DNA of 64,000 nucleotides from Celeribacter ethanolicus (lineage in GTDB: Bacteria; Pseudomonadota; Alphaproteobacteria; Rhodobacterales; Rhodobacteraceae). Numbering within the stretch: the first letter of the stretch is position 1; each line of letters starts with the position of its first letter. The stretch spans positions 212,046 through 276,045 of the forward strand of contig NZ_LRUC01000010.1 in assembly GCF_001550095.1 (NCBI RefSeq). The letters run 5' to 3'. Both the position numbers and the translations under genes were made by a program. Under the pieces are notes generated by a model. The model made no database searches. It worked only from the letters and a program-made list of their open reading frames with translations, and was not told the DNA's origin. This document shows positions 45,664-56,632 of this stretch, in pieces.

Positions 45664-45975
45664 TTAAAGAAGTGCGGCCTGCACATCCTTGCCCCAGCCG
45701 AGATAGAGCGTGCCGTCGCGCTCGATCACCGGACGTTTCATCAGGGTCGGATGATCCGTCAGCAAATCGAGCGGATCGCGGGCGCGCTCCGCCTCCGACA
45801 GAGCGCGCCATGTGGTCGAACGGGTGTTGACCAGCGCCTCGCCAAAGGCCGCATGGAATCGCTCAAGTTGTGCCCGCGACAACGGCGTTTCCCGGATGTC
45901 CGTGAGCTCCTCCCCCAGCGCTTTCACCGCTTTTCGGCAGGTATCGCAGGTCTTGATCCCATAAATCAGCGTCAT
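45664..45975 (-). CDS. ArsC/Spx-family thioredoxin-fold protein
   Basis: A 103-residue protein. The N-terminal IYGIKTCDTCRKAVKAL has the Cys-X2-Cys of the Spx/YffB group, and LMKRPVIERDGTLYLGWGKD carries the conserved RP of the family. It most resembles the YffB/ArsC-like reductases of uncertain substrate rather than true arsenate reductases, as no ars genes are nearby. MTLIYGIK is the normal start. Confidence 0.87.
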   Translation of the reverse strand: MTLIYGIKTCDTCRKAVKALGEELTDIRETPLSRAQLERFHAAFGEALVNTRSTTWRALSEAERARDPLDLLTDHPTLMKRPVIERDGTLYLGWGKDVQAALL

Positions 45976-46220
45976 TTCGCTCTCCTCAGTGGTCCATTTT
46001 GTGGCGCTTTGGCGGCTTTTCAGGCAAATTCGCCTGTCCGCCCCGACTGTTACGATTTTGTCGCTTGCCTTTATACGCACTTTCTTCACACTCGAAAGCG
46101 TGACTGCTGACTTTCGAACGACCGCTCCTTTATCTATGGGGCAGCAGGAAGACTTGGAAGACCTGGCTGCACCGGCCCGTCGCACGTTGCGGCGGATGAA
46201 ACGACAAGGAGAGACGGGAT

Positions 46221-46427
46221 ATGCCCACCGGCACCGTAAAATGGTTCAACACCACCAAAGGCTACGGCTTCATTGCCCCCGATGATGGCGGCAAGGACGT
46301 TTTCGTCCATATTTCCGCGGTTGAGCGCGCCGGGATGACCGGCCTCGCGGACAACATGAAAATCGGCTACGAACTGCGCGAAGGCCGTGACGGCCGCGCC
46401 TCGGCGACCGAGCTTCAGGCGCTCTGA
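46221..46427 (+). CDS. Cold-shock protein (CspA family), first copy
   Basis: A 68-residue cold-shock domain with both RNA-binding motifs: GYGFIAPDD (RNP1-like) and DVFVHISAV (RNP2-like), beginning MPTGTVKWFNTTKGYGFIAP. It binds single-stranded RNA or DNA as a chaperone or antiterminator. ACAAGGAGAGACGGGAT lies before the ATG, and about 240 bases of untranslated sequence precede it, compatible with a long regulated leader. Divergent from the ArsC-like gene. Confidence 0.93.
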   Translation: MPTGTVKWFNTTKGYGFIAPDDGGKDVFVHISAVERAGMTGLADNMKIGYELREGRDGRASATELQAL

Positions 46428-46456
46428 TCCGAGATCGGACATGTGATTGAAATTCG

Positions 46457-46488
46457 GCGGCTCCGCGCATATGCCCGGGGCCGCTTTT
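46457..46488 (+). terminator. Probable terminator of the cold-shock gene
   Basis: GCGGCTCCG (46457-46465) pairs with CGGGGCCGC (46476-46484, one T-G pair) over a ten-base loop and is followed by TTTT. Confidence 0.6.
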
Positions 46489-46503
46489 CATATGGAGACC
46501 GCA

Positions 46504-47139
46504 ATGCCTTCGATCCTCACCTTCGGCGACAGCAACACCCATGGCACGCAACCGATGCGCAGCCGTCCCTCCGACCTGCCGCGTCTTGCCCGGCGCTGGC
46601 CGGTGGCGATGGCGGAGACTCTGGGCTGGGATCTGGTCGAAGAGGGCCTGCCGGGGCGGACATTCGCCTTCCCCGACCCGGAGATGGGGCCGCATATGGA
46701 CGGGCGTCTGGGGCTGTTCATCGCATTGGAGAGCCACGGGCCGATTGATGCGATGACCATCATGCTCGGCACCAACGATCTCAAGGCGCATTTCGAAGCC
46801 GATCCCGAGGACATTGCCGCAGCCTGCGGTTTCCACCTCGATGTGGCGCTTTCCGAAGAGATGCAGGCACGGCACGGTGGGTTCGAGCCGATCCTGATCC
46901 TGCCACCGCGTCCCCATGGCGCCGGCTGTCTGGCCGAGACTTACGCGGGGGCGGCGGAGAAGGCAGAGGCGGTACAAGCCGCGATGCGCGCCGAGGCGGA
47001 GGCGCGCGATGTGGCGGTGTTCGACGCCAATGAGGTGATTTCCGTCTCCGATCTCGACGGCGTGCATTTCGATGCCGCAGCCCATGAGGTGCTCGGTCGT
47101 GCGGTTGCGGCGTTCATCCTTTCGGAGATTGAAGACTAG
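46504..47139 (+). CDS. SGNH/GDSL hydrolase
   Basis: A 211-residue esterase or lipase-like protein. The block I GDS motif is ILTFGDSNTHGTQPM (Ser nucleophile), block III is MLGTNDLKAHF (GxND oxyanion Asn), and the terminal DGVHFDAAAHEVLG holds the catalytic Asp-x-x-His. No signal peptide, so it is cytoplasmic; family members include arylesterases and acyl-CoA thioesterases. The ATG at 46504 has GGAGACCGCA before it; an in-frame ATG four codons upstream lies inside that element. The 3' end overlaps the next, convergent gene by 26 bases. Confidence 0.88.
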   Translation: MPSILTFGDSNTHGTQPMRSRPSDLPRLARRWPVAMAETLGWDLVEEGLPGRTFAFPDPEMGPHMDGRLGLFIALESHGPIDAMTIMLGTNDLKAHFEADPEDIAAACGFHLDVALSEEMQARHGGFEPILILPPRPHGAGCLAETYAGAAEKAEAVQAAMRAEAEARDVAVFDANEVISVSDLDGVHFDAAAHEVLGRAVAAFILSEIED

Positions 47140-47464
47140 GAGCAGGCCCGGTCTCACCGGTCTCAGACCCGCTCATCTCCCAGGCCTCTCCCATGGCCAG
47201 AATACAGGCACGTCCCTCGGCATAGCTTTGCACCAAGGTCCAGTCGCCGGTCGTCGGGTTGGTCCAGATTTCCATGATCGCTTCCGGCCCGCGCAGCCCC
47301 GCACCCGTTTTCACTACACCGAACTGGCGGGTGAGTTTCGCGTGAATCTCGTCCTGTGCGCCGCACAGAACCTCCCCGATCAGATTTTGCGCATCCAATC
47401 CGGCGCCGAAACTGGCGCATAGACCGGTCACTGCCGTCAAAAGGCCTGTCATTCGAATGCTCAT
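47114..47464 (-). CDS. Small secreted protein, unknown
   Basis: A 116-residue protein with a short N-terminal hydrophobic signal (MTGLLTAVTGLCASFGAGLD) and a mature part containing EIWTNPTTGDWTLVQSYAEG. No family recognised with certainty; similar small periplasmic proteins occur in Rhodobacteraceae. Two Cys residues (LCGAQ and ACILAM) might form a disulfide. The 3' end overlaps the GDSL gene by 26 bases. Confidence 0.7.
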   Translation of the reverse strand: MSIRMTGLLTAVTGLCASFGAGLDAQNLIGEVLCGAQDEIHAKLTRQFGVVKTGAGLRGPEAIMEIWTNPTTGDWTLVQSYAEGRACILAMGEAWEMSGSETGETGPAPSLQSPKG

Positions 47465-47543
47465 GCATCAAATGTAACATGAAAATGACACTCAGCGCGC
47501 TAAAATCCGCACGGAAGCGCAGAAACTGGGCTCTTCGCGACTG

Positions 47544-47861
47544 TCAGTTTCCACCCATCATGATCGTGTCGGGTTCATAGGCGGCGGGCGGCGTGGGCGT
47601 GACGGCAGAGGCCTCGACCGGGGCTGCGGGTTTCGCAGGCATCGGTCGCGGCGCGGCGGCGGCAGGTCCCGCCATGGTCGGACGCCCGCAGCTTATGCCA
47701 TCGGGTCCCATCACCGGCTGCAACCCCGCAGGGCAGTAATTGGCGCTGGCCCCGGTGTAGGCGACGGTCGGCACGGTGTAGCTATAGGGCTGTGTGCCTT
47801 GGGCAAAGGCCGGTGCGGCAACAAGGGTTGCGATGGCGGCGAGAACGGCGTTTTTCATCAC
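47544..47861 (-). CDS. Small secreted Pro/Ala-rich protein, unknown
   Basis: A 105-residue protein with a good signal peptide (MKNAVLAAIATLVAAPAFAQ, AFA cleavage site). The mature part has YCPAGLQPVMGPDGISCGRP, a two-Cys segment, then a low-complexity Ala/Pro region (PRPMPAKPAAPVEASAVTPT). A GAGTATGAGTG element precedes the ATG. It is probably periplasmic or exported. No function visible. Confidence 0.72.
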   Translation of the reverse strand: MMKNAVLAAIATLVAAPAFAQGTQPYSYTVPTVAYTGASANYCPAGLQPVMGPDGISCGRPTMAGPAAAAPRPMPAKPAAPVEASAVTPTPPAAYEPDTIMMGGN

Positions 47862-47981
47862 TCATACTCCATGGTGAACTTGGCAAAAGCCTAGCCCTCT
47901 GCGGCATAGGCGGCAAGTTTTGCTTCGCTCCCCCGGCAGATTGTCCACCCATCCAAAACAATCCGCGCCGCAGAAGAAGAT

Positions 47982-48455
47982 TTACCTCACCCACTCCACA
48001 ACGTCACAACGCGGTGCCGCTTCGCGCAGCACCATGCGGGAGACCTCGCGCCAGTCCATCGGATCGAAAGCCGGGAACCATGTGTCAGCCCCCTCGACTT
48101 CCGTGTCCACCTCGGTGATCACGAGCCGGTCGGCCAGTGGCAACATGGCCTTGTAAATCCCGAAGCCCCCCATGGCGTAGATCCGGGCGCGGCCCTCGGC
48201 ACGGGCAAAGGCGATTGCCTCCTCAACCGTGGCGAAGACATGTTCATGATCGACACCTTGACTGGACACAACGAGATTGAGGCGATTTTTCAAAGGCTTG
48301 AACGGCAGGCTGTCCCAGGTGTGACGCCCCATGATGACCGCGCCCCCCATGGTTTCGCGCATGAAGAACCGCATGTCCTCCGGGGCCTCCCAAGGGATGG
48401 TGTTGTCCTTGCCAATGACGCCATTGCGGTCGCGGGCTGCGATGAGTGTGATCAT
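47982..48455 (-). CDS. folA: Dihydrofolate reductase
   Basis: A 157-residue enzyme reducing dihydrofolate with NADPH. The N-terminus MITLIAARDRNGVIGKDNTI holds the nicotinamide loop, WEAPEDMRFFMRETMGGAVI the substrate-site region, GRHTWDSLPFKPL the next block, and YAMGGFGIYKAML the NADPH pyrophosphate GG motif. It begins ten bases after the thyA stop, so the two form a thyA-folA operon that couples dTMP synthesis to folate recycling. Confidence 0.94.
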   Translation of the reverse strand: MITLIAARDRNGVIGKDNTIPWEAPEDMRFFMRETMGGAVIMGRHTWDSLPFKPLKNRLNLVVSSQGVDHEHVFATVEEAIAFARAEGRARIYAMGGFGIYKAMLPLADRLVITEVDTEVEGADTWFPAFDPMDWREVSRMVLREAAPRCDVVEWVR

Positions 48456-48465
48456 GCGCGCGCCC

Positions 48466-49260
48466 TCAGACCGCCACCGGCGCCTTGATCGCCGGATCGG
48501 GGTCATAGTCGAGGATCTCGATGTCGTCGAATTTGAAGTCGAACAGGTTTGTCACATCCGGGTTGAGCCGGAGTTTCGGCAGGGCTTTCGGCGTCCGCGA
48601 GAGTTGCAGCTCCACCTGATCCATGTGGTTCGCATAGATATGCGCGTCGCCGATGGAATGCACGAATGTGCCCGGCTCATAGCCCGTGACCTGCGCCAGC
48701 ATGGCGAGCAGAAGCGCATAGGAGGCGATGTTGAACGGCACGCCGAGGAACATGTCCGCGGAGCGTTGGTAAAGCTGGAGATGCATCTTGCCGCCGAGGA
48801 TTTTCACCTGCCAGAGCGTGTGGCACGGCGGCAGCGCCATGTTGTCGACCTCTGCCGGGTTCCAGGCGGAGACGATGAGGCGGCGGGAATCGGGGCTGTT
48901 GCGGATCGCGGCCAGAAGGTTCTCGATCTGGTCAATCGACCCGCGCTCATGCCCCGGCCATTTGCGCCATTGCGCGCCGTAGACCGGCCCGAGATCGCCG
49001 TTCTCGTCGGCCCATTCGTCCCAGATCGAAACCCCGTTCTCCTTGAGGTAGCGAATATTAGTGTCACCCGACAGAAACCACAGAAGTTCATGGATAATCG
49101 AGCGCAGGTGCAGCTTTTTCGTGGTGACCATCGGAAACCCATCGGCCAGATCGTAGCGCGCCTGAAGTCCGAAATAGGATCGCGTGCCAGTGCCGGTGCG
49201 ATCCGTAGTGTCGACCCCATGGGCCAGAATGGTTTTGAGCTGGTCGTGGTATTGCTGCAC
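48466..49260 (-). CDS. thyA: Thymidylate synthase (ThyA)
   Basis: A 264-residue enzyme that methylates dUMP with methylene-THF. The motifs are [12 protein letters not shown] (phosphate-binding Arg region), the catalytic Cys in [10 protein letters not shown], and [20 protein letters not shown] for dUMP recognition. Length matches the E. coli enzyme. The product dihydrofolate is substrate for FolA, encoded next in the operon. Confidence 0.96.
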   Translation of the reverse strand: MQQYHDQLKTILAHGVDTTDRTGTGTRSYFGLQARYDLADGFPMVTTKKLHLRSIIHELLWFLSGDTNIRYLKENGVSIWDEWADENGDLGPVYGAQWRKWPGHERGSIDQIENLLAAIRNSPDSRRLIVSAWNPAEVDNMALPPCHTLWQVKILGGKMHLQLYQRSADMFLGVPFNIASYALLLAMLAQVTGYEPGTFVHSIGDAHIYANHMDQVELQLSRTPKALPKLRLNPDVTNLFDFKFDDIEILDYDPDPAIKAPVAV

Positions 49261-49404
49261 GTCGCATCCCCCAAGATGTTGTGGGTTCCGGGAGTCCAGT
49301 CATACAAATGCAAAGGGGGTTCGCCAAGCGGCAAGCGCGCAAAAACGTGGAATTTGCCAAATGAGAGGCTAGAGTTCGGACAAAGACAGACAGGAGGAAG
49401 TCCT

Positions 49405-49827
49405 ATGCGCTATCTGCACACGATGGTCCGGGTGAAGGATCTGGAAAAATCCATGGCGTTTTTCGAGCTTTTGGGGCTCAAGGAGACCAAACGCCATGAA
49501 AGCGAGGCCGGGCGGTTTTCGTTGATTTTCATGGCCCCCGAAGGTCAGCCGGAATGCCCGGTGGAACTGACGTATAACTGGGATGGCGACGAAGGGCTTC
49601 CGTCGGACAGCCGACATTTCGGCCATCTGGCCTATGAGGTCGAAGATATTTACGCGCTCTGCCAGAAACTGATGGACGCGGGTGTGGTGATCAACCGGCC
49701 ACCGCGCGACGGGCATATGGCCTTCGTGCGCTCGCCGGACAATGTGTCGATCGAGCTTTTGCAAAAGGGCGAGAGCCTTGCCCCCGCCGAGCCATGGGCC
49801 TCAATGGGGAACACCGGGCATTGGTAA
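49405..49827 (+). CDS. gloA: Glyoxalase I / lactoylglutathione lyase (VOC fold)
   Basis: A 140-residue vicinal-oxygen-chelate enzyme. MRYLHTMVRVKDLEKSMAFF then YELLGLKE-type sequence, ECPVELTYNW, FGHLAYEVEDI and VSIELLQKG supply the two His and two Glu that bind the metal in GloA. It converts the methylglyoxal-glutathione hemithioacetal to lactoylglutathione; Gor in this window supplies reduced glutathione. AGGAGGAAGTCCT is an excellent ribosome-binding site. The next gene overlaps its 3' end. Confidence 0.9.
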   Translation: MRYLHTMVRVKDLEKSMAFFELLGLKETKRHESEAGRFSLIFMAPEGQPECPVELTYNWDGDEGLPSDSRHFGHLAYEVEDIYALCQKLMDAGVVINRPPRDGHMAFVRSPDNVSIELLQKGESLAPAEPWASMGNTGHW

Positions 49828-50558
49828 AATCGAGCCTCATCGCACTGGCGCTGTTGGGCGCGGGAACCGCAGAGGCGGAGACTTGTCGTCAGGCGCTGGC
49901 GCTTGGGCTCGATGTGTCGGGGTCTGTGGATACCGTGGAATGGCATCTCCAGATCGAAGGGCTGGCAAGTGCGCTCGCGGCACCCGAGGTTCAGCGGGCG
50001 TTTTTGGCGATGGAAGGCGCGCCGGTCTGGATCGCGGTTTACGAATGGGCGGCGGACGATGCGCCGCGCGATCTTGTGGCGTGGCGGCCGATCCGGAGCA
50101 CCGAAGATCTGGCCGAGGTACAAGCCACGTTGCGGGCGACAGAGCGGGTGCCGCATGGCATCGGCACGGCGCTTGGCGAGGCGATGCGCCATGGCGGGGT
50201 CTTGTTGCGGGAGCGGCAGGACTGTTGGCGGTTGACGCTCGATCTCTCCGCAGACGGACGCTCGAACGCAGGGAACAAACCGGAGCGGGTGCGGTTTGAA
50301 CCGGAGCTGGCGGATGTTACCATCAACGGGCTGATCGTCTCGACGGGATCGGATCAGGCCAGTGCCGAAGCAGTCGAGGCGGAGCTCAACATGCTGGAAA
50401 GCTATTTCCGGGGGGCCGTACTCAAGGGCCATGGGGCCTTTGTCGAGCGGGCGCGTAATTATGAGGATTACGAGCACGCGATGACCCGAAAATTGCTCAA
50501 GGAATTGCAGACGGTGTCGGTCGGATGGCTCGAGGAGACGGGGGCTCTGGCGAAGTGA
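49821..50558 (+). CDS. DUF1194 von Willebrand A-like secreted protein
   Basis: A protein of about 245 residues. A signal peptide (VKSSLIALALLGAGTAEA) precedes a VWA-like domain with the MIDAS-type start ALGLDVSGSVDTVEW (DxSxS) and, later, LDLSADGRSNAG. This is the DUF1194 family of Rhodobacterales and Rhizobiales periplasmic proteins. The TTG at 49821 overlaps the gloA stop (TTGGTAA); an ATG at 49794 would make it nine residues longer. Function unknown; VWA domains usually bind proteins through a metal ion. Confidence 0.83.
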   Translation: MVKSSLIALALLGAGTAEAETCRQALALGLDVSGSVDTVEWHLQIEGLASALAAPEVQRAFLAMEGAPVWIAVYEWAADDAPRDLVAWRPIRSTEDLAEVQATLRATERVPHGIGTALGEAMRHGGVLLRERQDCWRLTLDLSADGRSNAGNKPERVRFEPELADVTINGLIVSTGSDQASAEAVEAELNMLESYFRGAVLKGHGAFVERARNYEDYEHAMTRKLLKELQTVSVGWLEETGALAK

Positions 50559-50582
50559 CGGGGGAGAGAGGCGCGCCCCCCC

Positions 50583-51080
50583 TCAGTAGATATAGCGGAT
50601 CTGATCGGCCCAATAGCGTTCGACCCGGCGCAGCGAGCTGTTGATGTCTTCGATACCCTCCGACGAAATCACGCCCTTGCCCTGAAGCCCTTCGGCGTGG
50701 CGGGCAAAGAGATCAGCGACGGTGACACGCACATGGTTGCCCTTGTCGGTGAGCTTGACCCGGACGGAGCGGCGGTCGATTTCGCAGCGCTGATGGTGCA
50801 TATAGCCCATATCCACCAGTTTCTTGAGATTGTAGGACACGTTCGAGCCCTGATAATAGCCGCGGGATTTCAGCTCCCCGGCGGTCACTTCGTTCTCGCC
50901 GATGTTGAACAGCAAAAGCGCCTGAACCGCGTTGATTTCGAGAATACCGACCCGTTCGAATTCATCCTTGATCACGTCGAGCAACAGCCGGTGCAATCTT
51001 TCGACGAGCGAAAGCGCCTCAAGATATTGCGACATGAAGGGGGTTTCGACCGGTTTTACGAATGTTGAATGCATGCTCAT
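50583..51080 (-). CDS. MarR-family winged-helix regulator (LdtR/PetP-like)
   Basis: A 165-residue regulator. EALSLVERLHRLLLDVIKDE then NAVQALLLFNIGENEVTAGE and RGYYQGSNVSYNLKKLVDMG form the dimer helices and winged helix, with DRRSVRVKLTDKG as the wing. The sequence strongly recalls the alphaproteobacterial LdtR/PetP group, which in other species controls an L,D-transpeptidase or, in Rhodobacter, cytochrome bc1 genes. No target gene can be named here. Confidence 0.87.
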   Translation of the reverse strand: MSMHSTFVKPVETPFMSQYLEALSLVERLHRLLLDVIKDEFERVGILEINAVQALLLFNIGENEVTAGELKSRGYYQGSNVSYNLKKLVDMGYMHHQRCEIDRRSVRVKLTDKGNHVRVTVADLFARHAEGLQGKGVISSEGIEDINSSLRRVERYWADQIRYIY

Positions 51081-51219
51081 CTGTCACTCCGCCAAAGGCT
51101 CATCGGAGGCAGATTGCCGCGAATTTCCCAAAATATAGTTAAATCGCGCAAATTTCTCGAATCGTCGCAAATTGATGGAAAAATTGCGTGAAGTCGGCGC
51201 CGGTTCCGGTAAGCGGGCC

Positions 51220-51498
51220 TTAACCCTTGATGCCCCAGGAGGCGTGATCGGCAGAGGCGATGAGTTTGTCGAGCATCGGCCTGATCGCCTCGGGCACGGG
51301 TTTCAGGCCGGTCGCATAGGACAGAAGATCCTGATCGTGCTCGTCCATCAGCCGTTCGAATTCATCGAGTTCGACCTCGGTCATGGTCGCAAGATGGTCG
51401 TCGGCATAGCCGCCGATCAACAGGTCCATTTCCTTGATCCCACGCCGCCAGGCCCGGATTTTCAGACGTTTGCGGCGAATGTCGATGGTCTCGGTCAT
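51220..51498 (-). CDS. sdhE: Succinate dehydrogenase assembly factor SdhE
   Basis: A 92-residue protein. RIRRKRLKIRAWRRGIKEMD-like sequence contains RRGIKEMDLLIGGYAD, the RGxxEMD motif that helps attach FAD to SdhA, and later DEFERLMDEHDQDLLSYATG is typical of the family (YgfY). It acts in the cytoplasm on complex II. It diverges from the aspartate aminotransferase gene. Confidence 0.92.
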   Translation of the reverse strand: MTETIDIRRKRLKIRAWRRGIKEMDLLIGGYADDHLATMTEVELDEFERLMDEHDQDLLSYATGLKPVPEAIRPMLDKLIASADHASWGIKG

Positions 51499-51524
51499 GG
51501 TTTTCTTCCCGCGCTCTCCGGTGA

Positions 51525-53232
<1,708 letters not shown>

Positions 53233-53236
<4 letters not shown>

Positions 53237-54600
53237 GCCGCCCCCGCGCCCCGCGAGATGTGGGATTTGTATTTCCAGAACCGATAGCTCATGCTCACCC
53301 ATGCGGCGGTCAGACCGAAGACAAAGCCCATCCAGACCCCCGTCGCCCCCCAGTTCAGAACAAAGCCGAAGATATAGGCGGCGGGCAGGCCCAGCACCCA
53401 ATAGCTGAAACTGGCGAGCCACATCGGCACCGCCGTGTCGTGCAGGCCCCGAAGCAGGGACAGGGCCACGACCTGACCGCCGTCGGAGAACTGCTGCGCC
53501 GCCGCGATGATGATGAGCGTACCGCCAATGGCGAGCACCTGGTCGCGGGCGGGTTCGTTGGGGGCGATGAACAGCCCGATGAGGAAATCCGGCACGAGGA
53601 TGAACAGCAGAGACGCCAGACCGGCCATCACCAGCGACATGACGACGACGACACGCGCGCCCTTGCGCAGATCCGCCTCATCACCGCGCCCCATGGCGTT
53701 GCCCGCGCGGATCGTTCCCGCCTGCGACAGGCCGATCTGGGCCATGAAGACGATGGCCGTGAGCTGCAAAACAATGCCGTGCGCGGCGAGCGTCTCGGTG
53801 CCGATCCAGCCCATCATCAGGGCGGCGGCATTGAACAGGCCCACCTCGGCGAGCGAGGTCAGGCCGATCGGCACGCCCATCCTGAACACGGTGGAGAACA
53901 TGGCCCAATCCGGGTTGAACGGATTGCGGAACAGATCGTTTTCCGGCGTCGCCTTGGCGGCATAGAGTGCCAACACGATCATCATGCAGATGCTGACGAT
54001 CAGCGAGGCAATGGCGGAGCCCAGAACGCCCAGCTCCGGTGCGCCGAAATTGCCGAAGATCAGGATGTAATTGAGACCCGCATTGAGCAGAACCGCTCCG
54101 ACCACCGCAAACAGCACGACGCGGGTGCGTTCGAGCGCGGAGAAATAGCTGCGGAAGACGGCAACGATGAGCGCCGGGAACATTTCGATCCCGGCGACGG
54201 CGAGATAGGGCCGGGCCTGCGCGGCGATATGCGGCTCCTGACCGAGCATGACGAGAATGTCGTCGGAAAACCCGAAGATCGGATAGATCACCACGCCCGA
54301 GATCAGCGAGAGCCAGATCGCCATGCGGGTGGCGCGGCGCACGGTCGTGCTATCGCCCCGCCCCGCCGCCGTGGCAACCAAAGGCATGACGGCAAAGGCA
54401 AATCCCGCGAAGAGAATGAACAGGATGAACCAGAAGCCCGAGGCCAGCACGAGGGCGGCCAGCTCATCGAGCCCGTACCACCCCATCATGATGACATCGG
54501 TCATATGCACCGCGAATTGCGCCAATTGAGAGCCCGCCAAGGGCAGGCCCAGCGCGAGAATCTTTTTCGCGTGCTCGAAATATGTGCGTTCCATGATCAT
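53233..54600 (-). CDS. MATE-family multidrug/cation antiporter
   Basis: A 455-residue membrane protein with 12 helices in two halves. ILALGLPLAGSQLAQFAVHM at the N-terminus, the first-half loop MPLVATAAGRGD, and QIGLSQAGTIRAGNAMGRGD in the second half are typical of NorM-like MATE transporters, which export cationic drugs or metabolites using Na+ or H+. The start MIM has two possible ATGs, two codons apart. No regulator is adjacent. Confidence 0.92.
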
Positions 54601-54699
54601 GAAAGGGCCTATAGGCGGGTTTTTCCGAACCGCCTAGTCAAAAATTTTGGCCTGCCCCATCACACCGCGTGAAGGGGCGCGAAACCGCTTGCCGTCAGA

Positions 54700-55206
54700 T
54701 CATTTCCGGCGCGCAGGACGGAGGCGGGAGATGTCGTAGCCGTTCCATTCGAGGATGCCCTGGACCGCCAGTTTGCGATCCGGCGGCAGGACCATGTCGC
54801 GCGACAGCACATGGGCCTGACCGGACGGGTATCCGATCACCGCCGTGTGGTATTCCGCATCCACCCAGAGCACCCAGAACTCATCGCCCGCAAAGGCATA
54901 GCGCCCCGGACCGACCTGCCGTGCCAGCCCCTGACGCGGGCGACCATCGGCACAGGGCCCCTCGGTCACCATGAGATCGCCGCTCTTCTGACGGGTGAAG
55001 GTCACCGCGCCGATGACGCAGGACGCGCCTTCCGGCACGAAAGCCGCCACCTCATACCAGCGACCGGAGAATTTCAGCGCATCGAGCGCAGCGATGGAAG
55101 ACATGTTGGCCTGCGGATCGCGAAACCCACCGGCATTCGGCGCCGGGGTCATGCAGCCGCTCAGAACCGCAAGAGAAAGCGCGGCAACCCATCCCCGAGA
55201 GATCAA
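54700..55206 (-). CDS. Lipocalin-family lipoprotein
   Basis: A protein of about 168 residues: a lipoprotein signal (ISRGWVAALSLAVLSGC, lipobox LSGC) then a small lipocalin with the GxW motif LKFSGRWYEVAAFVPEG. Two Cys (ASCVIG and GPCADG) may form a disulfide. It resembles short Blc-like outer-membrane lipoproteins that bind lipids or hydrophobic ligands. TTG at 55206 overlaps the stop of the upstream Cys-rich lipoprotein gene (TTGA), which supports coupling; GTG at 55215 is an alternative start. Confidence 0.82.
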   Translation of the reverse strand: MISRGWVAALSLAVLSGCMTPAPNAGGFRDPQANMSSIAALDALKFSGRWYEVAAFVPEGASCVIGAVTFTRQKSGDLMVTEGPCADGRPRQGLARQVGPGRYAFAGDEFWVLWVDAEYHTAVIGYPSGQAHVLSRDMVLPPDRKLAVQGILEWNGYDISRLRPARRK

Positions 55207-55556
55207 TCCACGCACAGGCTCACCTGCCGCCCTTCGGCATCCAGAATGTCGTTGCAGCCGAACAAAGGCATGATCGGCGCACAGCTGCGCGAGCGGGCCA
55301 GACATATGTTGCCCGAACAATCGGTGGATTTCGAACAGCTCTTGCCCGCATCCTTCGGAGTTGTGAAACAGGTCATGAAACCGCCGAGGCCGGCGGCGCG
55401 AAACTCGCCGCCTTGCTCCTCGCAGGCCGCTTTTTCGCTCTCTGACGCTTTTGGGTTATACCCCGCGAGGCCATAGCCCGCATCCGGCTCCGGCGTCTCG
55501 GCCTGACAGGCGGTCAACGCCAGTGCGACAAGCACCGGCAAAACGAATTTACGCAT
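55203..55556 (-). CDS. Small Cys-rich lipoprotein, unknown
   Basis: A 117-residue protein with lipobox LALTAC after MRKFVLPVLVA. The mature part has many Cys (AACEEQGG, MTCFTTPKDAGKSCSKSTDC then SGNICLARSRSCAP, GCNDI, SLCVD), enough for several disulfides, so an oxidised envelope protein is likely. The cluster GKSCSKSTDCSGNICLA recalls secreted Cys-rich domains. It is translationally coupled to the lipocalin gene that follows. Confidence 0.75.
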   Translation of the reverse strand: MRKFVLPVLVALALTACQAETPEPDAGYGLAGYNPKASESEKAACEEQGGEFRAAGLGGFMTCFTTPKDAGKSCSKSTDCSGNICLARSRSCAPIMPLFGCNDILDAEGRQVSLCVD

Positions 55557-55591
55557 ACTCGATCAATCCTCAACAGGGCCTCAATAGCGGC

Positions 55592-56632
55592 TCAATAGGG
55601 CAGCGGATGTGCCTTATGGAGGGTCTCGATCTCCTTGAGCAGCTCCGCGTCGAGCACAATATCGCGCGCGTCGAGAGATTTCTCAAGCTGTTCGACAGAG
55701 GTCGCTCCGATGATCGGCATGGTGTCGAAAGGCCGCGTCAGGGTCCAGGCCACGGCCATGGTCGTCGGGTCGAGTCCATGTTTTTGCGCAAGCGCGACAT
55801 AGGCGCGCTCGGCGGGCCATGTGCGTTCGGCGACACGGCCGCCGAGATTGCCGTTCAAATCCATGCGCGAGCCTTTCGGCACCACCGTGCCGCCCTCGTA
55901 TTTGCCGGTCAGAAGACCCGCCCCCAGAGGCGAATAGGCCAGAAGCGTGATCTCCTCATGCACCGCCAGCTCCGCCAGATCGAGGTCGTAGAGGCGGCAC
56001 ATCAGTGAATATTCGTTCTGGATCGACTGCATCCGCGGCGCGCCCATTTCGGTCGCCAGCCGCAACCATTCCGACATGCCCCATGCGCTTTCGTTGGAGG
56101 TGCCGAATTCGCGCACTTTGCCTTTTTTCTGCAAGCTCGCCATGACCTCGAGCACGCCGCGCATATTGTCTTCGATCTCGGCCTTAGAGGGCTGTTTCGA
56201 CGGATCGAACCGCCAGTTCTGCCGGAAGTGATAGGAGCCACGGTTCGGCCAATGGAATTGGTAGAGATCAACATAATCGGTCTTCAGCCGCTTGAGGCTC
56301 GCGTCGAGACGCGCCTCCAAGTTCGAGGCCAGAATGCCCTCTTCGTTGATATTGCCGGAGCCCGCGATTTTCGAGGCGATCACCCAGTCCTCGCGCCCGC
56401 CGCGTGCCGCAAGATACTGGCCGATGATCTCTTCGGTATCCCCCGCCGTCTCCTTGCGCACCGGGTTCACCGGGTACATTTCGGCGGTGTCGATAAAATT
56501 CACACCGACTTCCTTGGCCCGATCAATCTGGGCGTGGCCCTCGGCCTCGGTGTTCTGGCTGCCCCAGGTCATGGAGCCGAGGCAAATTTCGGAAACCAGA
56601 AGATCGCTGCGGCCAATTTTGCGCATTTTCAT
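55592..56632 (-). CDS. NADP(H)-dependent aldo-keto reductase (Tas-like)
   Basis: A 346-residue TIM-barrel oxidoreductase. The start RKIGRSDLLVSEICLGSMTW and the tetrad residues in FIDTAEMYPVNPVRKE (Asp, Tyr), WVIASKIAG (Lys) and LYQFHWPNRG (His) are all present. TAEMYPVNPV and the sequence SYHFRQNWRFDP are typical of the Tas/YghZ-like group. The substrate is probably an aldehyde or ketone, not specified. It diverges from an SDR gene about 200 bases away. Confidence 0.9.
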   Translation of the reverse strand: MKMRKIGRSDLLVSEICLGSMTWGSQNTEAEGHAQIDRAKEVGVNFIDTAEMYPVNPVRKETAGDTEEIIGQYLAARGGREDWVIASKIAGSGNINEEGILASNLEARLDASLKRLKTDYVDLYQFHWPNRGSYHFRQNWRFDPSKQPSKAEIEDNMRGVLEVMASLQKKGKVREFGTSNESAWGMSEWLRLATEMGAPRMQSIQNEYSLMCRLYDLDLAELAVHEEITLLAYSPLGAGLLTGKYEGGTVVPKGSRMDLNGNLGGRVAERTWPAERAYVALAQKHGLDPTTMAVAWTLTRPFDTMPIIGATSVEQLEKSLDARDIVLDAELLKEIETLHKAHPLPY

